DNA of 64,000 nucleotides from Pseudoalteromonas citrea (GCF_000238375.3 NZ_AHBZ03000021.1:534715-598714), one strand, 5' to 3'; positions 44,462 through 53,467 are shown, counted from the stretch's first letter. Made by a program: numbers and translations. Notes: generated from the letters alone by a model not told the origin.

Positions 44462-45721
44462 CTAGATTTTCACGCCTTTGCGTTGTGCTTTGTCTTTAAT
44501 AAACGTCGCCCAACCTTTTGCAAATTTACGAGTACTAGGATCTTCTTGTGCTTTAACAATTGCTTGATATGCTTTCTTATACTTTTCTTGGTATAAATAA
44601 GCTTCAGCTAAGTCGGTATATGTTGTCCCTTTCTTTTTAACACCTAACTCTAACGCTTTGTTTAATTTCTTAACCGCTGCGCTGAATTTTTGCTCTGTAA
44701 GTAAAAGGCTACCCGCTTTTCTATAAAGCTCAGCATCGTCGTCAAACTTTGCCGCTTCTTCATAAAACTTTGCTGCTGTTTTCAAGTTTTTTGCTTGATG
44801 ATAATAACTAGCAGTTGCTAATACATTCTTTTTAACACGTTCGATTTTCCCATCCTTGATTGCTTTTTCAAAAACAACCGCAGCTTTATATGGGATCTCG
44901 TTTAAAGAATAATAGCTACCCAAGATCTTATAGTGATTTTCTTTTTCAAAATAGCCTTTTTTATAGGCTACTTCCATGACAGTCTGACCTTTAGCATACT
45001 GCTCAGTCTGCATGTAAAAAGAACCCAAACGTACCCACATCTGTGGATCTTCAGGAAACAATCTAACTAGCGTTTCACCAACTGCTACCGCTTTACTGTA
45101 CTGCTTAAGCTCAAAATATGCCCCAATCTTTATCATATGATATTGTTTGTTAGGCTCTTTATCTAGCTCAATCGCTTTGTTAGCAGGTGCTTCAACTTTA
45201 CTATATTGTTTAAGCTCGTAATAACTTTGGGCAATACGTGCATAAACTTTGCCGTCTTCTTCTCCGGTAAAGTCCATCCAGTCATTATATGCCTTAATCG
45301 CACCTTTAAACTTACCAGTACCAACCAATAAGTCACCAAGTAACTTAAATTGTTCAGCTTGATCTTTAAAGTTAAGTGCATCTAGCGCAATTGCTGAACG
45401 GATATATTTAATAGCCTCAGCGTAATTCTCTTTTTGCGCATACATGCTACCTAGATAGCGATTAACCGTTGCCTTATCAAAATCATTTGATGGATCAAGC
45501 TCTTTCAGCAATACAATTGCCTCATCAACTTTATCTTCGTTGTACAGGTCAAAAGCTTTGATAACTTTTTTACCCGTTCGCTCACCCATGATTTTAGCTT
45601 TGGCGTTTTTACGTTCTTCAATCTTAGCATAATCAGGAGCAGCAATAGCGGCTGTGCTATAGACAGTCCCTGATAAAGACATAAGTAAAGCAAGAGCTGT
45701 AGCTTTCTTTAAGTGCGTCAT
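44462..45721 (-). CDS. TPR protein of the TonB2-type operon
   Basis: A 419-residue exported protein with a signal peptide (MTHLKKATALALLMSLSG to about residue 28) and many tetratricopeptide repeats, for example NRYLGSMYAQKENYAEAIKYI, KVYARIAQSYYELKQYSKVE and TYTDLAEAYLYQEKYKKAYQAI. It is probably a periplasmic adaptor that helps TonB2 contact outer-membrane receptors; TPR genes commonly end these operons in marine gammaproteobacteria. It starts 11 bases after tonB. The binding partner is not known. Confidence 0.88.
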   Translation of the reverse strand: MTHLKKATALALLMSLSGTVYSTAAIAAPDYAKIEERKNAKAKIMGERTGKKVIKAFDLYNEDKVDEAIVLLKELDPSNDFDKATVNRYLGSMYAQKENYAEAIKYIRSAIALDALNFKDQAEQFKLLGDLLVGTGKFKGAIKAYNDWMDFTGEEDGKVYARIAQSYYELKQYSKVEAPANKAIELDKEPNKQYHMIKIGAYFELKQYSKAVAVGETLVRLFPEDPQMWVRLGSFYMQTEQYAKGQTVMEVAYKKGYFEKENHYKILGSYYSLNEIPYKAAVVFEKAIKDGKIERVKKNVLATASYYHQAKNLKTAAKFYEEAAKFDDDAELYRKAGSLLLTEQKFSAAVKKLNKALELGVKKKGTTYTDLAEAYLYQEKYKKAYQAIVKAQEDPSTRKFAKGWATFIKDKAQRKGVKI

Positions 45722-45732
45722 TTCTTGCCTCC

Positions 45733-46347
45733 TTAATCTTGGTTAAGTTTAAAGTCTAGTTGAACAGTAAGGCCAGGTTGTTTCTGAGGCTTGCCGTCAA
45801 CAATTTTAGGTCGGTATTTCCATTTACGTAACGCTCTAACCGCTTCACGGTTAAAGATACGCTTTGGTTCAGCTGCAATAACTTTTACGTCATCAACGCC
45901 ACCTAGCTCGTTAATTGTAAATGAAAGTTGTACCCAACCTTCTTTACCATCACGCGCAGCTTGTGTTGGGTACTTAGGTTCAATTCGAACAATAGGTGTA
46001 GCATCACCATCACGTCCAAAAGCACCAGGACCACTAAGACCACCAGCTGTACCCCCTAAGTTGATGCTAGGCATATTAAAGCCAATTGCACCCGCTGCAG
46101 GGTTTGCATTTTCAGGTTGAGGCGGCTGCGGTTTAGGCGGCTGCTTCGGTGGAGGTGGCGGTGGAGGCGGAACACGTTTCCGCTCCTGCACCTCTGATTC
46201 AGGCGGATTCGTCAAAATTTCGACAACTATCTGCTCTTTTTGCTCATTTGATCTATCAGCACCGCCGGAGATCAAATAAGACATAAAAAAGAACAAGCCG
46301 AAAGTAACTGCCCCACCTGCAATCAGTGAAAACAGAAAACGAATCAT
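45733..46347 (-). CDS. tonB2: Energy transducer TonB (TonB2 type)
   Basis: A 204-residue TonB-family protein that carries proton-motive energy to outer-membrane receptors. One N-terminal membrane segment (about 5-28) is followed by a Pro-rich stretch (PPPPPPPPKQPPKP) and a Gly-rich spacer. The C-terminal domain has PKYPTQAARDGKEGWVQLSF, with the YP motif, and REAVRALRKWKYRP. The stop is 11 bases before the TPR gene and the start overlaps the exbD stop by one base. Confidence 0.93.
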   Translation of the reverse strand: MIRFLFSLIAGGAVTFGLFFFMSYLISGGADRSNEQKEQIVVEILTNPPESEVQERKRVPPPPPPPPKQPPKPQPPQPENANPAAGAIGFNMPSINLGGTAGGLSGPGAFGRDGDATPIVRIEPKYPTQAARDGKEGWVQLSFTINELGGVDDVKVIAAEPKRIFNREAVRALRKWKYRPKIVDGKPQKQPGLTVQLDFKLNQD

Positions 46348-46751
46348 TACTTAGCTCCAGCGATTGAAATCTTAAGACGGTCATCAGTCGCCTTAATCGC
46401 ATCCATTACTTTCACAACTACACCGTGTTTAGCACCTTTATCCGCTTGGATAATGATGGTTTCAGTTGGTTGTTCAGCAATAATACTTTCAAGGTTTGCA
46501 CTAACACGTTCAACATCTACTTGACGCTTGTCCATCCAAATCTCACCATTTTCACGGATAGCGATAAAGACGTTAGCATTCTTGGTCTGTTGAGCTTGAG
46601 CAGCCTTAGGCTTCTTAACTTCAATACCCGCTTCTTTCACGAAAGAAGTGGTAACGATGAAGAAGATCAGCATGATGAATACGATGTCTAGCATCGGTGT
46701 CATATCTACTGCTGCTTCTTCGTCTTCACGAAAACGTTGTTTACGTGCCAT
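46347..46751 (-). CDS. exbD2: Biopolymer transport protein ExbD (TonB2 type)
   Basis: A 134-residue proton-channel subunit. The single membrane segment carries the essential Asp in DMTPMLDIVFIMLIFFIVT. The C-terminal periplasmic domain follows. In the operon between exbB2 and tonB2, with overlapping or near-overlapping ends. Confidence 0.95.
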   Translation of the reverse strand: MARKQRFREDEEAAVDMTPMLDIVFIMLIFFIVTTSFVKEAGIEVKKPKAAQAQQTKNANVFIAIRENGEIWMDKRQVDVERVSANLESIIAEQPTETIIIQADKGAKHGVVVKVMDAIKATDDRLKISIAGAK

Positions 46752-46765
46752 ATTTATTTCTCTCT

Positions 46766-47290
46766 CTAGTGATGTGGCAGACTGTCCACAAGGCTTGCTT
46801 TAGCCACTTTCGCTCTTGCTTCAAGGCGAGTGCTAAAGAAAACACCTGACAGTGCCGCAACCATTCCAGCCATCGTTGGTACCGTTGCCATTGAAATACC
46901 TGATGCCATCAAACGTGCATTACCAGTACCTTGGGTAGCCATAGTTTCAAAAACTGTGATCATACCTGTTACGGTTCCTAGTAAGCCTATTAATGGACAC
47001 ATAGCTACCAATGTTTTGATAATCAACATACGCTCATCTAATTTCTCAGACGCTTCAGAAATCCATGCATCACGAATTCTGTGTGCGTACCAAGACGTTG
47101 TGTCTTGGCGGGCATCCCACTTAGCTACAATATCCGCTTTCATTTTCGGGTATTCAGCTAGTAGGAACCAATAGCGCTCTATCATTAAAACCCACATAAG
47201 AAAGAGTGCCATCGCGACCACGTATAATACTTGGCCGCCTGTGCCAACAAAATCCCTGATAGATTCCCAGGTCTCCATCAGGACTAGCAT
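46766..47290 (-). CDS. exbB2: Biopolymer transport protein ExbB (TonB2 type)
   Basis: A 174-residue MotA/TolQ/ExbB family subunit with three membrane segments: near 20-40, then CPLIGLLGTVTGMITVFE and MASGISMATVPTMAGMVAALSGVFF. Shorter than the ExbB of the first TonB system, as is usual for ExbB2. The start overlaps the stop of the larger TtpC-like gene by one base. Confidence 0.94.
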   Translation of the reverse strand: MLVLMETWESIRDFVGTGGQVLYVVAMALFLMWVLMIERYWFLLAEYPKMKADIVAKWDARQDTTSWYAHRIRDAWISEASEKLDERMLIIKTLVAMCPLIGLLGTVTGMITVFETMATQGTGNARLMASGISMATVPTMAGMVAALSGVFFSTRLEARAKVAKASLVDSLPHH

Positions 47291-48654
47291 TAGGCTTTCT
47301 CCTTCTCCGCGTGCGCTGCAACGATGCCAGCACTTTGCTCGTCAAGGATATGTAGTACAGATTTACTACGGCCTGCAACGATAGCGTGTAATAGGATTAG
47401 AGGTAGAGCAGCAATCAAACCTAGAGCTGTAGTTACTAGCGCTAGAGAGATGTTACCTGCCATGATTTTCGGATCACCAGTACCAAATAACGTAATTGAT
47501 TCAAACGTCATGATCATACCTACAACCGTACCTAGTAGACCTAGTAAAGGTGCGATAGCTGCAAGGATCTTGATAATGTTGATACCCGCTTCAACACGTG
47601 GTGTTTCACGTAAAATAGCTTCATCAAGTTTCAACTCAAGGTTTTCAACGTCTTGGTTTTTATTATCTTCGTAAACTTTTAAGATACGACCAAGTGGGTT
47701 ATTCGCATTTGGAGAATTAAGATTTCTCAGTTGTGCTTTTATCTTCGAGCCTACTAAGAATAAATCAATAAATCTAACAAGCGCAATCAATGCACCAACA
47801 GCAAGTAATGCAGTGATGATATAACCAACTTCTTGACCTTGATGCCAACGTTCTTCAACGGTAGCACGCTGCGTGTTCAAGCGTAAAATTGAGCCACGAG
47901 TCGGATCAACATAGAACTTAGCGTAAGAACCAGCTGAAGTCCCTAGAAGTTCATTTGCTTGGTTAAGTACATAACCGTCAGGTTGCTTACCTAATGGTAC
48001 GATTGCTTTGTTAGCTGCATCATAAAGTACATAGCCGTCTTTAGTAACAAGGTTGAAATTACCAACACGCGTTACTTGTTTAACTTTTACTTCACCACTT
48101 AACTCAGCTACCTGAGCTTCAAAAGTAGATACCTTTGCAGATTCAGTCATCTCAGTTTGGAAAGCAATCCAAAGCTCTTCTAACTCACGAGTAGTTGGAA
48201 GTTCTTTAGCGGCTGCCAATGAACGAAGTACTTCAGCACGACCTGGCTTTTCAGCACTTACTAGTGATGCTTCAATTGAACCAATTGCTTCTGATGCAGA
48301 ACGACGAACAACACCGAACATCTCACCTAAAGTACCAGTGGCATTGTTTAGTTCAACTTCTTTTTCAGCAAGTGTAATTTCGTTTTGCTTAAACTCATTA
48401 CCTAAACGCTTACCACGTGCTTTTTCAGCCGCTAGCTCACGCTTAGCTTTATTGAATAAAGCTTGTTTATCAGCACGTGCAGATAAGAACTCTTGCTCGC
48501 GCTTTTTGTTAATGCTGCCTTCAGAAATACGCGTTTGCTTTACTTCTTGAAGGATTTTGTCTAGTGCTTCAGTATTTGCATGAGCATTAAGCGCGGCACC
48601 TGCAGAAACAGATAGTGCTGCAGCAACTGCAAAACCTTTAAATAGTTTCTTCAT
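47290..48654 (-). CDS. TtpC-like MotA/TolQ/ExbB family protein of the TonB2 system
   Basis: A 454-residue protein with a signal peptide (MKKLFKGFAVAAALSV to about residue 26), a periplasmic region of about 200 residues with coiled coil (KREQEFLSARADKQALFNKAKRELAAEKAR region), then three membrane helices of the ExbB/TolQ type (ILAAIAPLLGLLGTVVGMIMTFE and ISLALVTTALGLIAALPLILLH). This matches TtpC, which is needed for TonB2 function in Vibrio. The ATG at 48654 is preferred; an upstream start at 48693 would bury the signal peptide. It starts seven bases after the DUF3450 stop. Confidence 0.9.
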   Translation of the reverse strand: MKKLFKGFAVAAALSVSAGAALNAHANTEALDKILQEVKQTRISEGSINKKREQEFLSARADKQALFNKAKRELAAEKARGKRLGNEFKQNEITLAEKEVELNNATGTLGEMFGVVRRSASEAIGSIEASLVSAEKPGRAEVLRSLAAAKELPTTRELEELWIAFQTEMTESAKVSTFEAQVAELSGEVKVKQVTRVGNFNLVTKDGYVLYDAANKAIVPLGKQPDGYVLNQANELLGTSAGSYAKFYVDPTRGSILRLNTQRATVEERWHQGQEVGYIITALLAVGALIALVRFIDLFLVGSKIKAQLRNLNSPNANNPLGRILKVYEDNKNQDVENLELKLDEAILRETPRVEAGINIIKILAAIAPLLGLLGTVVGMIMTFESITLFGTGDPKIMAGNISLALVTTALGLIAALPLILLHAIVAGRSKSVLHILDEQSAGIVAAHAEKEKA

Positions 48655-48661
48655 TTTTATA

Positions 48662-49432
48662 TTACTCCGCGCCAAAGATTGGTAATGCAACAAGATCTGG
48701 GGCTGCCTGATTACGAGCGATACGGATCATATCTTTAATCGGCTTAAGGTATTCTTCACCTAATACATCCCACTGTTTTGCATCGTTGTTCCATACCCAA
48801 GCGTGTTTCATATCAAATGATTGCGCTACGTAAGCAATACGACCTAAACGTGCAAAATCAACGTTAATATTCTTACCGTCAATTTCTAACGAACCTTGTG
48901 ACGATGCAATACCTGAACTGTAACCAGTTTCAACAGTATAAGCTTCTAACACTTGGCGGAATTTCTCTGAAGTACTTATTTTTGAATTAGAAAGCAAACC
49001 ACGAAGTTTTTCAACTCGACCCATACGAGTATCAGTATCAAACGGAACGTCCGCTTTGATGAATTGCTCAAGCGTATCGATCATGCGATACATCAAAGGC
49101 ACAACGTCTTGTTTGGTCTTTTCGATTGTTCCGATCTGACGGTCGAAAGACTCGATACCTGCGCGTTGGTCCATAACCAAACGCTCAACGTGATCATTAT
49201 AAACTTTAAGAAGTTCAGTTTCGTCTACAACACCACGATATTCGCCGATCAATTCTTGAGTTTGACCGAAGATGTTGTCGATTTTTTCTTGAGACTTTTG
49301 AGCAGCCTTTTGAGTTTGTTGACCTACTTTTTGCAAGTCGTTCAAAGGATCTGCAATCACATTGCTGCTTGCAAATGCTGTAGCACCTAAAAGTGCTGTA
49401 GCTACAAGACTCTTTCTGATTTTAACAGACAT
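48662..49432 (-). CDS. DUF3450 family periplasmic protein
   Basis: A 256-residue protein with a signal peptide (MSVKIRKSLVATALLG to SNVIA) and a helical, coiled-coil body, for example DLQKVGQQTQKAAQKSQEKI and LEQFIKADVPFDTDTRMGRV, then a small beta-rich end with VDFARLGRIAYVAQS. The DUF3450 family regularly precedes TtpC/ExbB2/ExbD2/TonB2. The ATG at 49432 follows GGGA; the frame extends to 49582 but that part has no family counterpart. A role in assembling the motor is inferred from context. Confidence 0.88.
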   Translation of the reverse strand: MSVKIRKSLVATALLGATAFASSNVIADPLNDLQKVGQQTQKAAQKSQEKIDNIFGQTQELIGEYRGVVDETELLKVYNDHVERLVMDQRAGIESFDRQIGTIEKTKQDVVPLMYRMIDTLEQFIKADVPFDTDTRMGRVEKLRGLLSNSKISTSEKFRQVLEAYTVETGYSSGIASSQGSLEIDGKNINVDFARLGRIAYVAQSFDMKHAWVWNNDAKQWDVLGEEYLKPIKDMIRIARNQAAPDLVALPIFGAE

Positions 49433-49842
49433 AGTTCCCAACCAATTAAGTAATGTTACTTTTATAATTTTATCACTCTTTACAGAGCAACCCTGATATC
49501 TTTTAACAGATATCAACTGTCCAATAATGCTAAATGCAAGTCCATGTGTCAACTTCAAGGGCAAAACAATTTTTGTTGACAATAAAAAATAAACTCGATG
49601 TAAAACAAAAAATTAACACTCATTTTTTGACGCAAAGCCTGTAGCCTTTGATTATAAAGCAGTTACGCCACATTATTTACAATTCATTACAACACAACAT
49701 AATATTGTAATGAATTTATAAAAAACGTAAAATTTGAACTTAACTCTATGATTTTAAAGAGCTGTTAAAGTTGCATTAAAAAAAATTATTGCTATTTTTT
49801 CACTGGCAGCTAGCGAAGCGTTAAAGCGACTAAAAAACAACC
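49433..49842. other. 410-base intergenic region upstream of the TonB2-type operon
   Basis: Holds the operon promoter. A plus-strand TTGACA-17-TGTAAA pair lies at about 49577-49605 without a gene to drive. The stretch at 49560-49800 is AT-rich and contains no reading frame with a ribosome site on either strand. Confidence 0.5.
49524..49552 (-). promoter_or_regulatory. Probable promoter of the TonB2-type operon
   Basis: On the minus strand, a consensus -35 TTGACA (49547-49552), a 17-base spacer and -10 CATTAT (49524-49529) would give a leader of about 85 bases before the DUF3450 gene. I see no clear Fur box overlapping it. Confidence 0.55.
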
Positions 49843-50484
49843 TCAAATTGTACACAACTTAAGTACTTGCTTTTCAATTTGAGTAATAAACTTAGCTACA
49901 TGTAGACCATCCATAAGACCATGATGCACTTCTATATTTAAAGGAATAGTCCCTGCTTTTTGCTCAAACTTACCAAATACAAACTTCGGAATACCCTGCT
50001 CTTGAGTATTGCTGCAAAAAGCATGACTAAAACTGGTAAATTTGAACCATGGTAATATTGATACATAGATTTGATTCAACTCCTGTGCTCTAGATAAAAA
50101 GAGTTCATTTAATAATGGTAATTGAAGGTGAGTGCCTTTTGATACGTCAGCATGGTGCGTGAAAGCCGACAACTCTGAGTGATAGCTCAAAGGCACAAAT
50201 CTAAATGTATCATCTGCTTTTAAAAAGACAGTACTAAGTGTTACCTGCTCTGTCACGACAATGTCGTTTTGTCGAATGCGGTATCTAATAGGCTCATACG
50301 CGCTAACAGCTTGAGACAAGCAATATAAATAACAATAAGTAAAAGAGACCTTATGCTTTTTGGCAAAGTCATATAGCTTGCCAACTTGTAAATCAACTGT
50401 CACATTAAAATAGGGCTGACTGAAATCTTTATAAAACTCAAAATGTGCAGCTCTAGGCCAAGTAGTCCGATTTATCACTTTCAT
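49843..50484 (-). CDS. Chloramphenicol acetyltransferase-like acyltransferase
   Basis: A 213-residue cytosolic protein of the classical CAT family (trimeric, acetyl-CoA dependent). The catalytic motif HHxxxDG is present as HHGLMDG (His187-His188, Asp192), with the N-terminal RAAHFEFYKDFSQPYFNVTVDL and ILPWFKFTSFSHAF blocks. Length is close to the 219 of CatA. It stands alone in the chromosome with no mobile element nearby. Whether it acts on chloramphenicol is unknown; many chromosomal family members have other acceptors. Confidence 0.85.
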   Translation of the reverse strand: MKVINRTTWPRAAHFEFYKDFSQPYFNVTVDLQVGKLYDFAKKHKVSFTYCYLYCLSQAVSAYEPIRYRIRQNDIVVTEQVTLSTVFLKADDTFRFVPLSYHSELSAFTHHADVSKGTHLQLPLLNELFLSRAQELNQIYVSILPWFKFTSFSHAFCSNTQEQGIPKFVFGKFEQKAGTIPLNIEVHHGLMDGLHVAKFITQIEKQVLKLCTI

Positions 50485-50510
50485 GTGTTTTCCAATAAAT
50501 AGCTGCCAAC

Positions 50511-50540
50511 AAAAAAGGACATGCTAAGCATGTCCTTTTT
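50511..50540 (-). terminator. Terminator after leucine dehydrogenase
   Basis: Stem GGACATGC (50517-50524) with GCATGTCC (50528-50535), three-base loop, with A on the left and T on the right. It lies just after the ldh stop and can also block transcription from the other side. Confidence 0.9.
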
Positions 50541-50568
50541 ATCATTAAGTCAATATTTACTAACTCAA

Positions 50569-51609
50569 TTATAGACCGTTACTTATAATCTCTTGTGCCA
50601 ACTCATCAGCAATAATGTGCGTTGACTTTTTCTCAGACTCAGAACGCGCAAAAATTTCTGCCAAAGTGTCAAAAATTCCTTCAACATGCTTAGTCGCTAG
50701 CGCTTCGTTATACCCTTCTGGCTTTGTCTCGTAATAAACGTTAATAATTCCACCAGCATTAATTACATAATCTGGCGCATAAAGTACGCCCTTTTCACGT
50801 AGAATTTCACCATGACGACATTCTGCCAACTGGTTATTTGCACAGCCTGCAATAATATTCGCTTTAATTCGTGGAATTGTTTCATCGTTAACTGTCGCAC
50901 CTAAAGCACATGGCGCATATACATCTACGTCTAAGTCGTAAATCTCATCAATGCCTACAGCTGTTGCTCCAAAATCGGTCACAACTCTATCTACAGATGC
51001 TAGATTTATATCCGTAACAAACAACTCAGCACCCGCTTCATGTAAATATTTACACAATCCATATGCAACAGCACCAAGGCCTTGCACTGACACTTTAACA
51101 CCTGATAAATCTTGATGGCCGTGTTTATGTTGATATGCTGCCTTGATACCTAAAAATGTACCTAAAGCAGTAAATGGTGATGGGTTGCCACTTTTACCTT
51201 CAAGCCCCAAAACGTAGTTTGTTTCTTGATTCATAACCATCACATCACCGGTCGTGATATTCACATCTTCAGCTGAATAGTAGCTGCCACCTAAACGTTC
51301 TAGATGACGACCAAATGCTTTGAATAGCTCATCCGATTTAATTTTCTTTGCATCGCCGATGATCACCGACTTACCGCCACCAAACGGTAAACGTGCTACC
51401 GCATTTTTATATGTCATACCTTTAGATAAGCGTAATACGTCATACACGGCGTCTTCATCTTCCGCGTAATCCCACATACGACAGCCACCTACAGCAGGTC
51501 CTAATTTGGTACTGTGAACAGCAATTATTGCTTTTAGGCCTGAAGCTTCGTCGGCACAAAATACCACTTGCTCATGATTATCAAATTCAACTTGGTTAAA
51601 AACAGCCAC
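50569..51609 (-). CDS. ldh: Leucine dehydrogenase (Glu/Leu/Phe/Val dehydrogenase family)
   Basis: An NAD-dependent oxidative deaminase of branched-chain amino acids. The catalytic Lys is in KLGPAVGGCRMW and GMTYKNAVARLPFGGGKSVI. The Rossmann domain has VQGLGAVAYGLCKYLHEAGAELFVTDI, where the Asp favours NAD over NADP. The 346-residue length is typical. The start ATG is at 51609. A perfect 24-base palindrome lies about 225 bases upstream and may be the site of a regulator. A single-gene unit with its own terminator. Confidence 0.92.
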   Translation of the reverse strand: MAVFNQVEFDNHEQVVFCADEASGLKAIIAVHSTKLGPAVGGCRMWDYAEDEDAVYDVLRLSKGMTYKNAVARLPFGGGKSVIIGDAKKIKSDELFKAFGRHLERLGGSYYSAEDVNITTGDVMVMNQETNYVLGLEGKSGNPSPFTALGTFLGIKAAYQHKHGHQDLSGVKVSVQGLGAVAYGLCKYLHEAGAELFVTDINLASVDRVVTDFGATAVGIDEIYDLDVDVYAPCALGATVNDETIPRIKANIIAGCANNQLAECRHGEILREKGVLYAPDYVINAGGIINVYYETKPEGYNEALATKHVEGIFDTLAEIFARSESEKKSTHIIADELAQEIISNGL

Positions 51610-51832
51610 TTTATAGTTCTCCGAAATTTTAGCCCCTTAGGGACGAGTAGCGCTGAAACTGGCAAAACTCTATCACTATCTGTTTTACGTTACTAGGAAA
51701 TGAGATGATCAACCTACAATTTGAAACATATTCAAATACTCAATGCTAGAAAACAACCATTTCAGCATACTTTAACCGAAAAGTGATTTAAAAATGACTG
51801 ATGTAGTTAAAATATCTTTAATCTGCGCAAGG

Positions 51833-51856
51833 TCACTTTACGTTAACGTAAAGTGA
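51833..51856. promoter_or_regulatory. Perfect 24-base palindrome upstream of leucine dehydrogenase
   Basis: The half-site is TCACTTTACGTT, followed at once by its exact reverse complement. A degenerate copy sharing ACTTTA and AAAGTGATTTA lies at 51769-51790. The form TTTACGT-AACGTAAA resembles operators of LiuR, a MerR-type regulator of branched-chain amino-acid breakdown, as I recall them. That would suit the downstream gene, but the regulator is not in the window. Confidence 0.6.
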
Positions 51857-51881
51857 TTTAACCATGTACAGATATAATTAC

Positions 51882-51919
51882 AAAAAAACCGCATTAAAGT
51901 TGCCTCAAATGCGGTTTTT
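51882..51919 (-). terminator. Terminator after class I fumarase
   Basis: Stem AACCGCATT (51887-51895) with AATGCGGTT (51908-51916), 12-base loop, A run on the left and T run on the right. It lies just after the fumarase stop. Confidence 0.85.
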
Positions 51920-51940
51920 AGTCTTTATTATTTCACGAGC

Positions 51941-53467
51941 TTACTTTAGCTTGCTATCAAGCTCTTCGATTTTTGCTTTCCAAATCGCTGGGCCCTGTTC
52001 ATGGGCATTAGCACCGGTGCTATCTACCGCAACAGTTACTGGCATATCTTCTACTTCAAACTCGTAAATTGCTTCCATACCTAAGTCTTCAAAAGCAACA
52101 ACACGCGACTTTTTAATGGCTTTAGCCACCAAATATGCTGCGCCGCCAACCGCCATCAAATACACTGATTTATTTTGTTTAATCGACTCAACTGTCGCCG
52201 GGCCGCGTTCAGCTTTACCAATCATGCCAACAATACCAGTACTTTCTAGCATTAAATCCGTGAATTTATCCATACGCGTCGCAGTTGTCGGGCCTGCTGG
52301 ACCAACCGCTTCATCACCTACAGCATCAACTGGGCCTACGTAATAAATAAACTTGTTATTGAAATCAACACCCTTCGGTAAACCTTCACCCGAATTTATC
52401 ATATCTTGTAAACGTTTGTGCGCCGCATCACGACCCGTTAAAATCTTGCCAGACAATAAGACCGTTTCGCCCATTTTCCAATCATGGGTGTCTTCTTTGG
52501 TTAACGTGTCTAAATTGACACGGCGTGTGTCTTCACCCACCTCCCACGTTACTTCTGGCCAATCTTCTAGTTTTGGCGCTTTAAGATCAGCAGGGCCAGA
52601 ACCATCTAGTGTAAAGTGTACGTGTCGCGTTGCAGCACAATTCGGGATCATCACCACTGGCTTTGACGCTGCATGCGTTGGTGCCGTTTTAATTTTAATG
52701 TCAACGACAGTAGTTAATCCACCTAGCCCTTGAGCACCGATACCTAATTTGTTCGCACGCTCAAAAATCTCAAGACGGAGCTTTTCTTCAGCCGTTTCTG
52801 CACCGCGCGCTTGAAGTTCGTGAATATCAACTGGGTCCATTAAAGACTCTTTCGCAAGTACCGCTGCTTTTTCAGCAGTACCACCGATACCTATACCCAA
52901 CATACCTGGAGGACACCAACCAGCCCCCATTGTTGGCAACGTTTTTTCAACCCATGCTGCCACATCATCTGACGGGTTAAGCATAACCATCTTGGTTTTA
53001 TTCTCTGAGCCGCCACCCTTTGCAGCAATCATTACTTCAACTTCTCCGCCTGCCACCATATCAATGTGCACAACCGAAGGTGTGTTATCTTTGGTATTTT
53101 TACGGCTACCAGCTGGATCTGCTACGATAGACGCACGCAATGGGTTGTCTGGGTTCAAATACGCACGGCGAGTGCCTTCATCAACCATTTGCTGAACGGT
53201 TAAATCCGTTTGATCCCATTTAACATCCATACCAACTTTTACAAAACAGGTCACGATCCCAGTGTCTTGACACAATGGGCGTTTGCCTTCGGCAGACATG
53301 CGTGAGTTTATTAAAATTTGTGCTATTGCATCTTTAGCTGCTTTGCTTTCTTCTTTGTGATAAGCCTTCTCAAGCGCTTGAACAAAATCTAATGGATGAT
53401 AAAAAGAGATATATTGTAAAGCATCTTCAATACTGTCGATGAAGTCTTGCTGACGGATCATACTCAT
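51941..53467 (-). CDS. fumA: Class I fumarate hydratase (Fe-S dependent)
   Basis: Converts fumarate to malate in the TCA cycle with an oxygen-sensitive [4Fe-4S] cluster. Alpha-type domain blocks include RPLCQDTGIVTCFVKVGMDV and MVAGGEVEVMIAAKGGGSENKTKMVML, then CPPGMLGIGIGGTAEKAAVLAKESL. The beta-type domain has LLSGKILTGRDAAHKRL, YYVGPVDAVGDEAVGPAGPTTATRMDKF and a conserved GMEAIYEFEVEDMPVTVAVD. The 508-residue length is usual for the single-chain form. Likely cluster Cys are in LCQDTG, PNCAATRH and WCPPGML. The symbol is by family only; the fumA/fumB split cannot be made. Confidence 0.93.
   Translation of the reverse strand: MSMIRQQDFIDSIEDALQYISFYHPLDFVQALEKAYHKEESKAAKDAIAQILINSRMSAEGKRPLCQDTGIVTCFVKVGMDVKWDQTDLTVQQMVDEGTRRAYLNPDNPLRASIVADPAGSRKNTKDNTPSVVHIDMVAGGEVEVMIAAKGGGSENKTKMVMLNPSDDVAAWVEKTLPTMGAGWCPPGMLGIGIGGTAEKAAVLAKESLMDPVDIHELQARGAETAEEKLRLEIFERANKLGIGAQGLGGLTTVVDIKIKTAPTHAASKPVVMIPNCAATRHVHFTLDGSGPADLKAPKLEDWPEVTWEVGEDTRRVNLDTLTKEDTHDWKMGETVLLSGKILTGRDAAHKRLQDMINSGEGLPKGVDFNNKFIYYVGPVDAVGDEAVGPAGPTTATRMDKFTDLMLESTGIVGMIGKAERGPATVESIKQNKSVYLMAVGGAAYLVAKAIKKSRVVAFEDLGMEAIYEFEVEDMPVTVAVDSTGANAHEQGPAIWKAKIEELDSKLK

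Larger units (their letters stand above)
51610..51940. other. 331-base region between fumarase and leucine dehydrogenase
   Basis: No gene. It holds the fumarase terminator (51882-51919), the 24-base palindrome and its weaker copy, and presumably the ldh promoter between 51640 and 51830; no single -35/-10 pair stands out. Confidence 0.6.

Noticed and set aside
49441-49560. Fur box upstream of the TonB2-type operon
   Set aside because: AT-rich sequence is present but nothing close to the 19-base GATAAT-type inverted repeat could be found.
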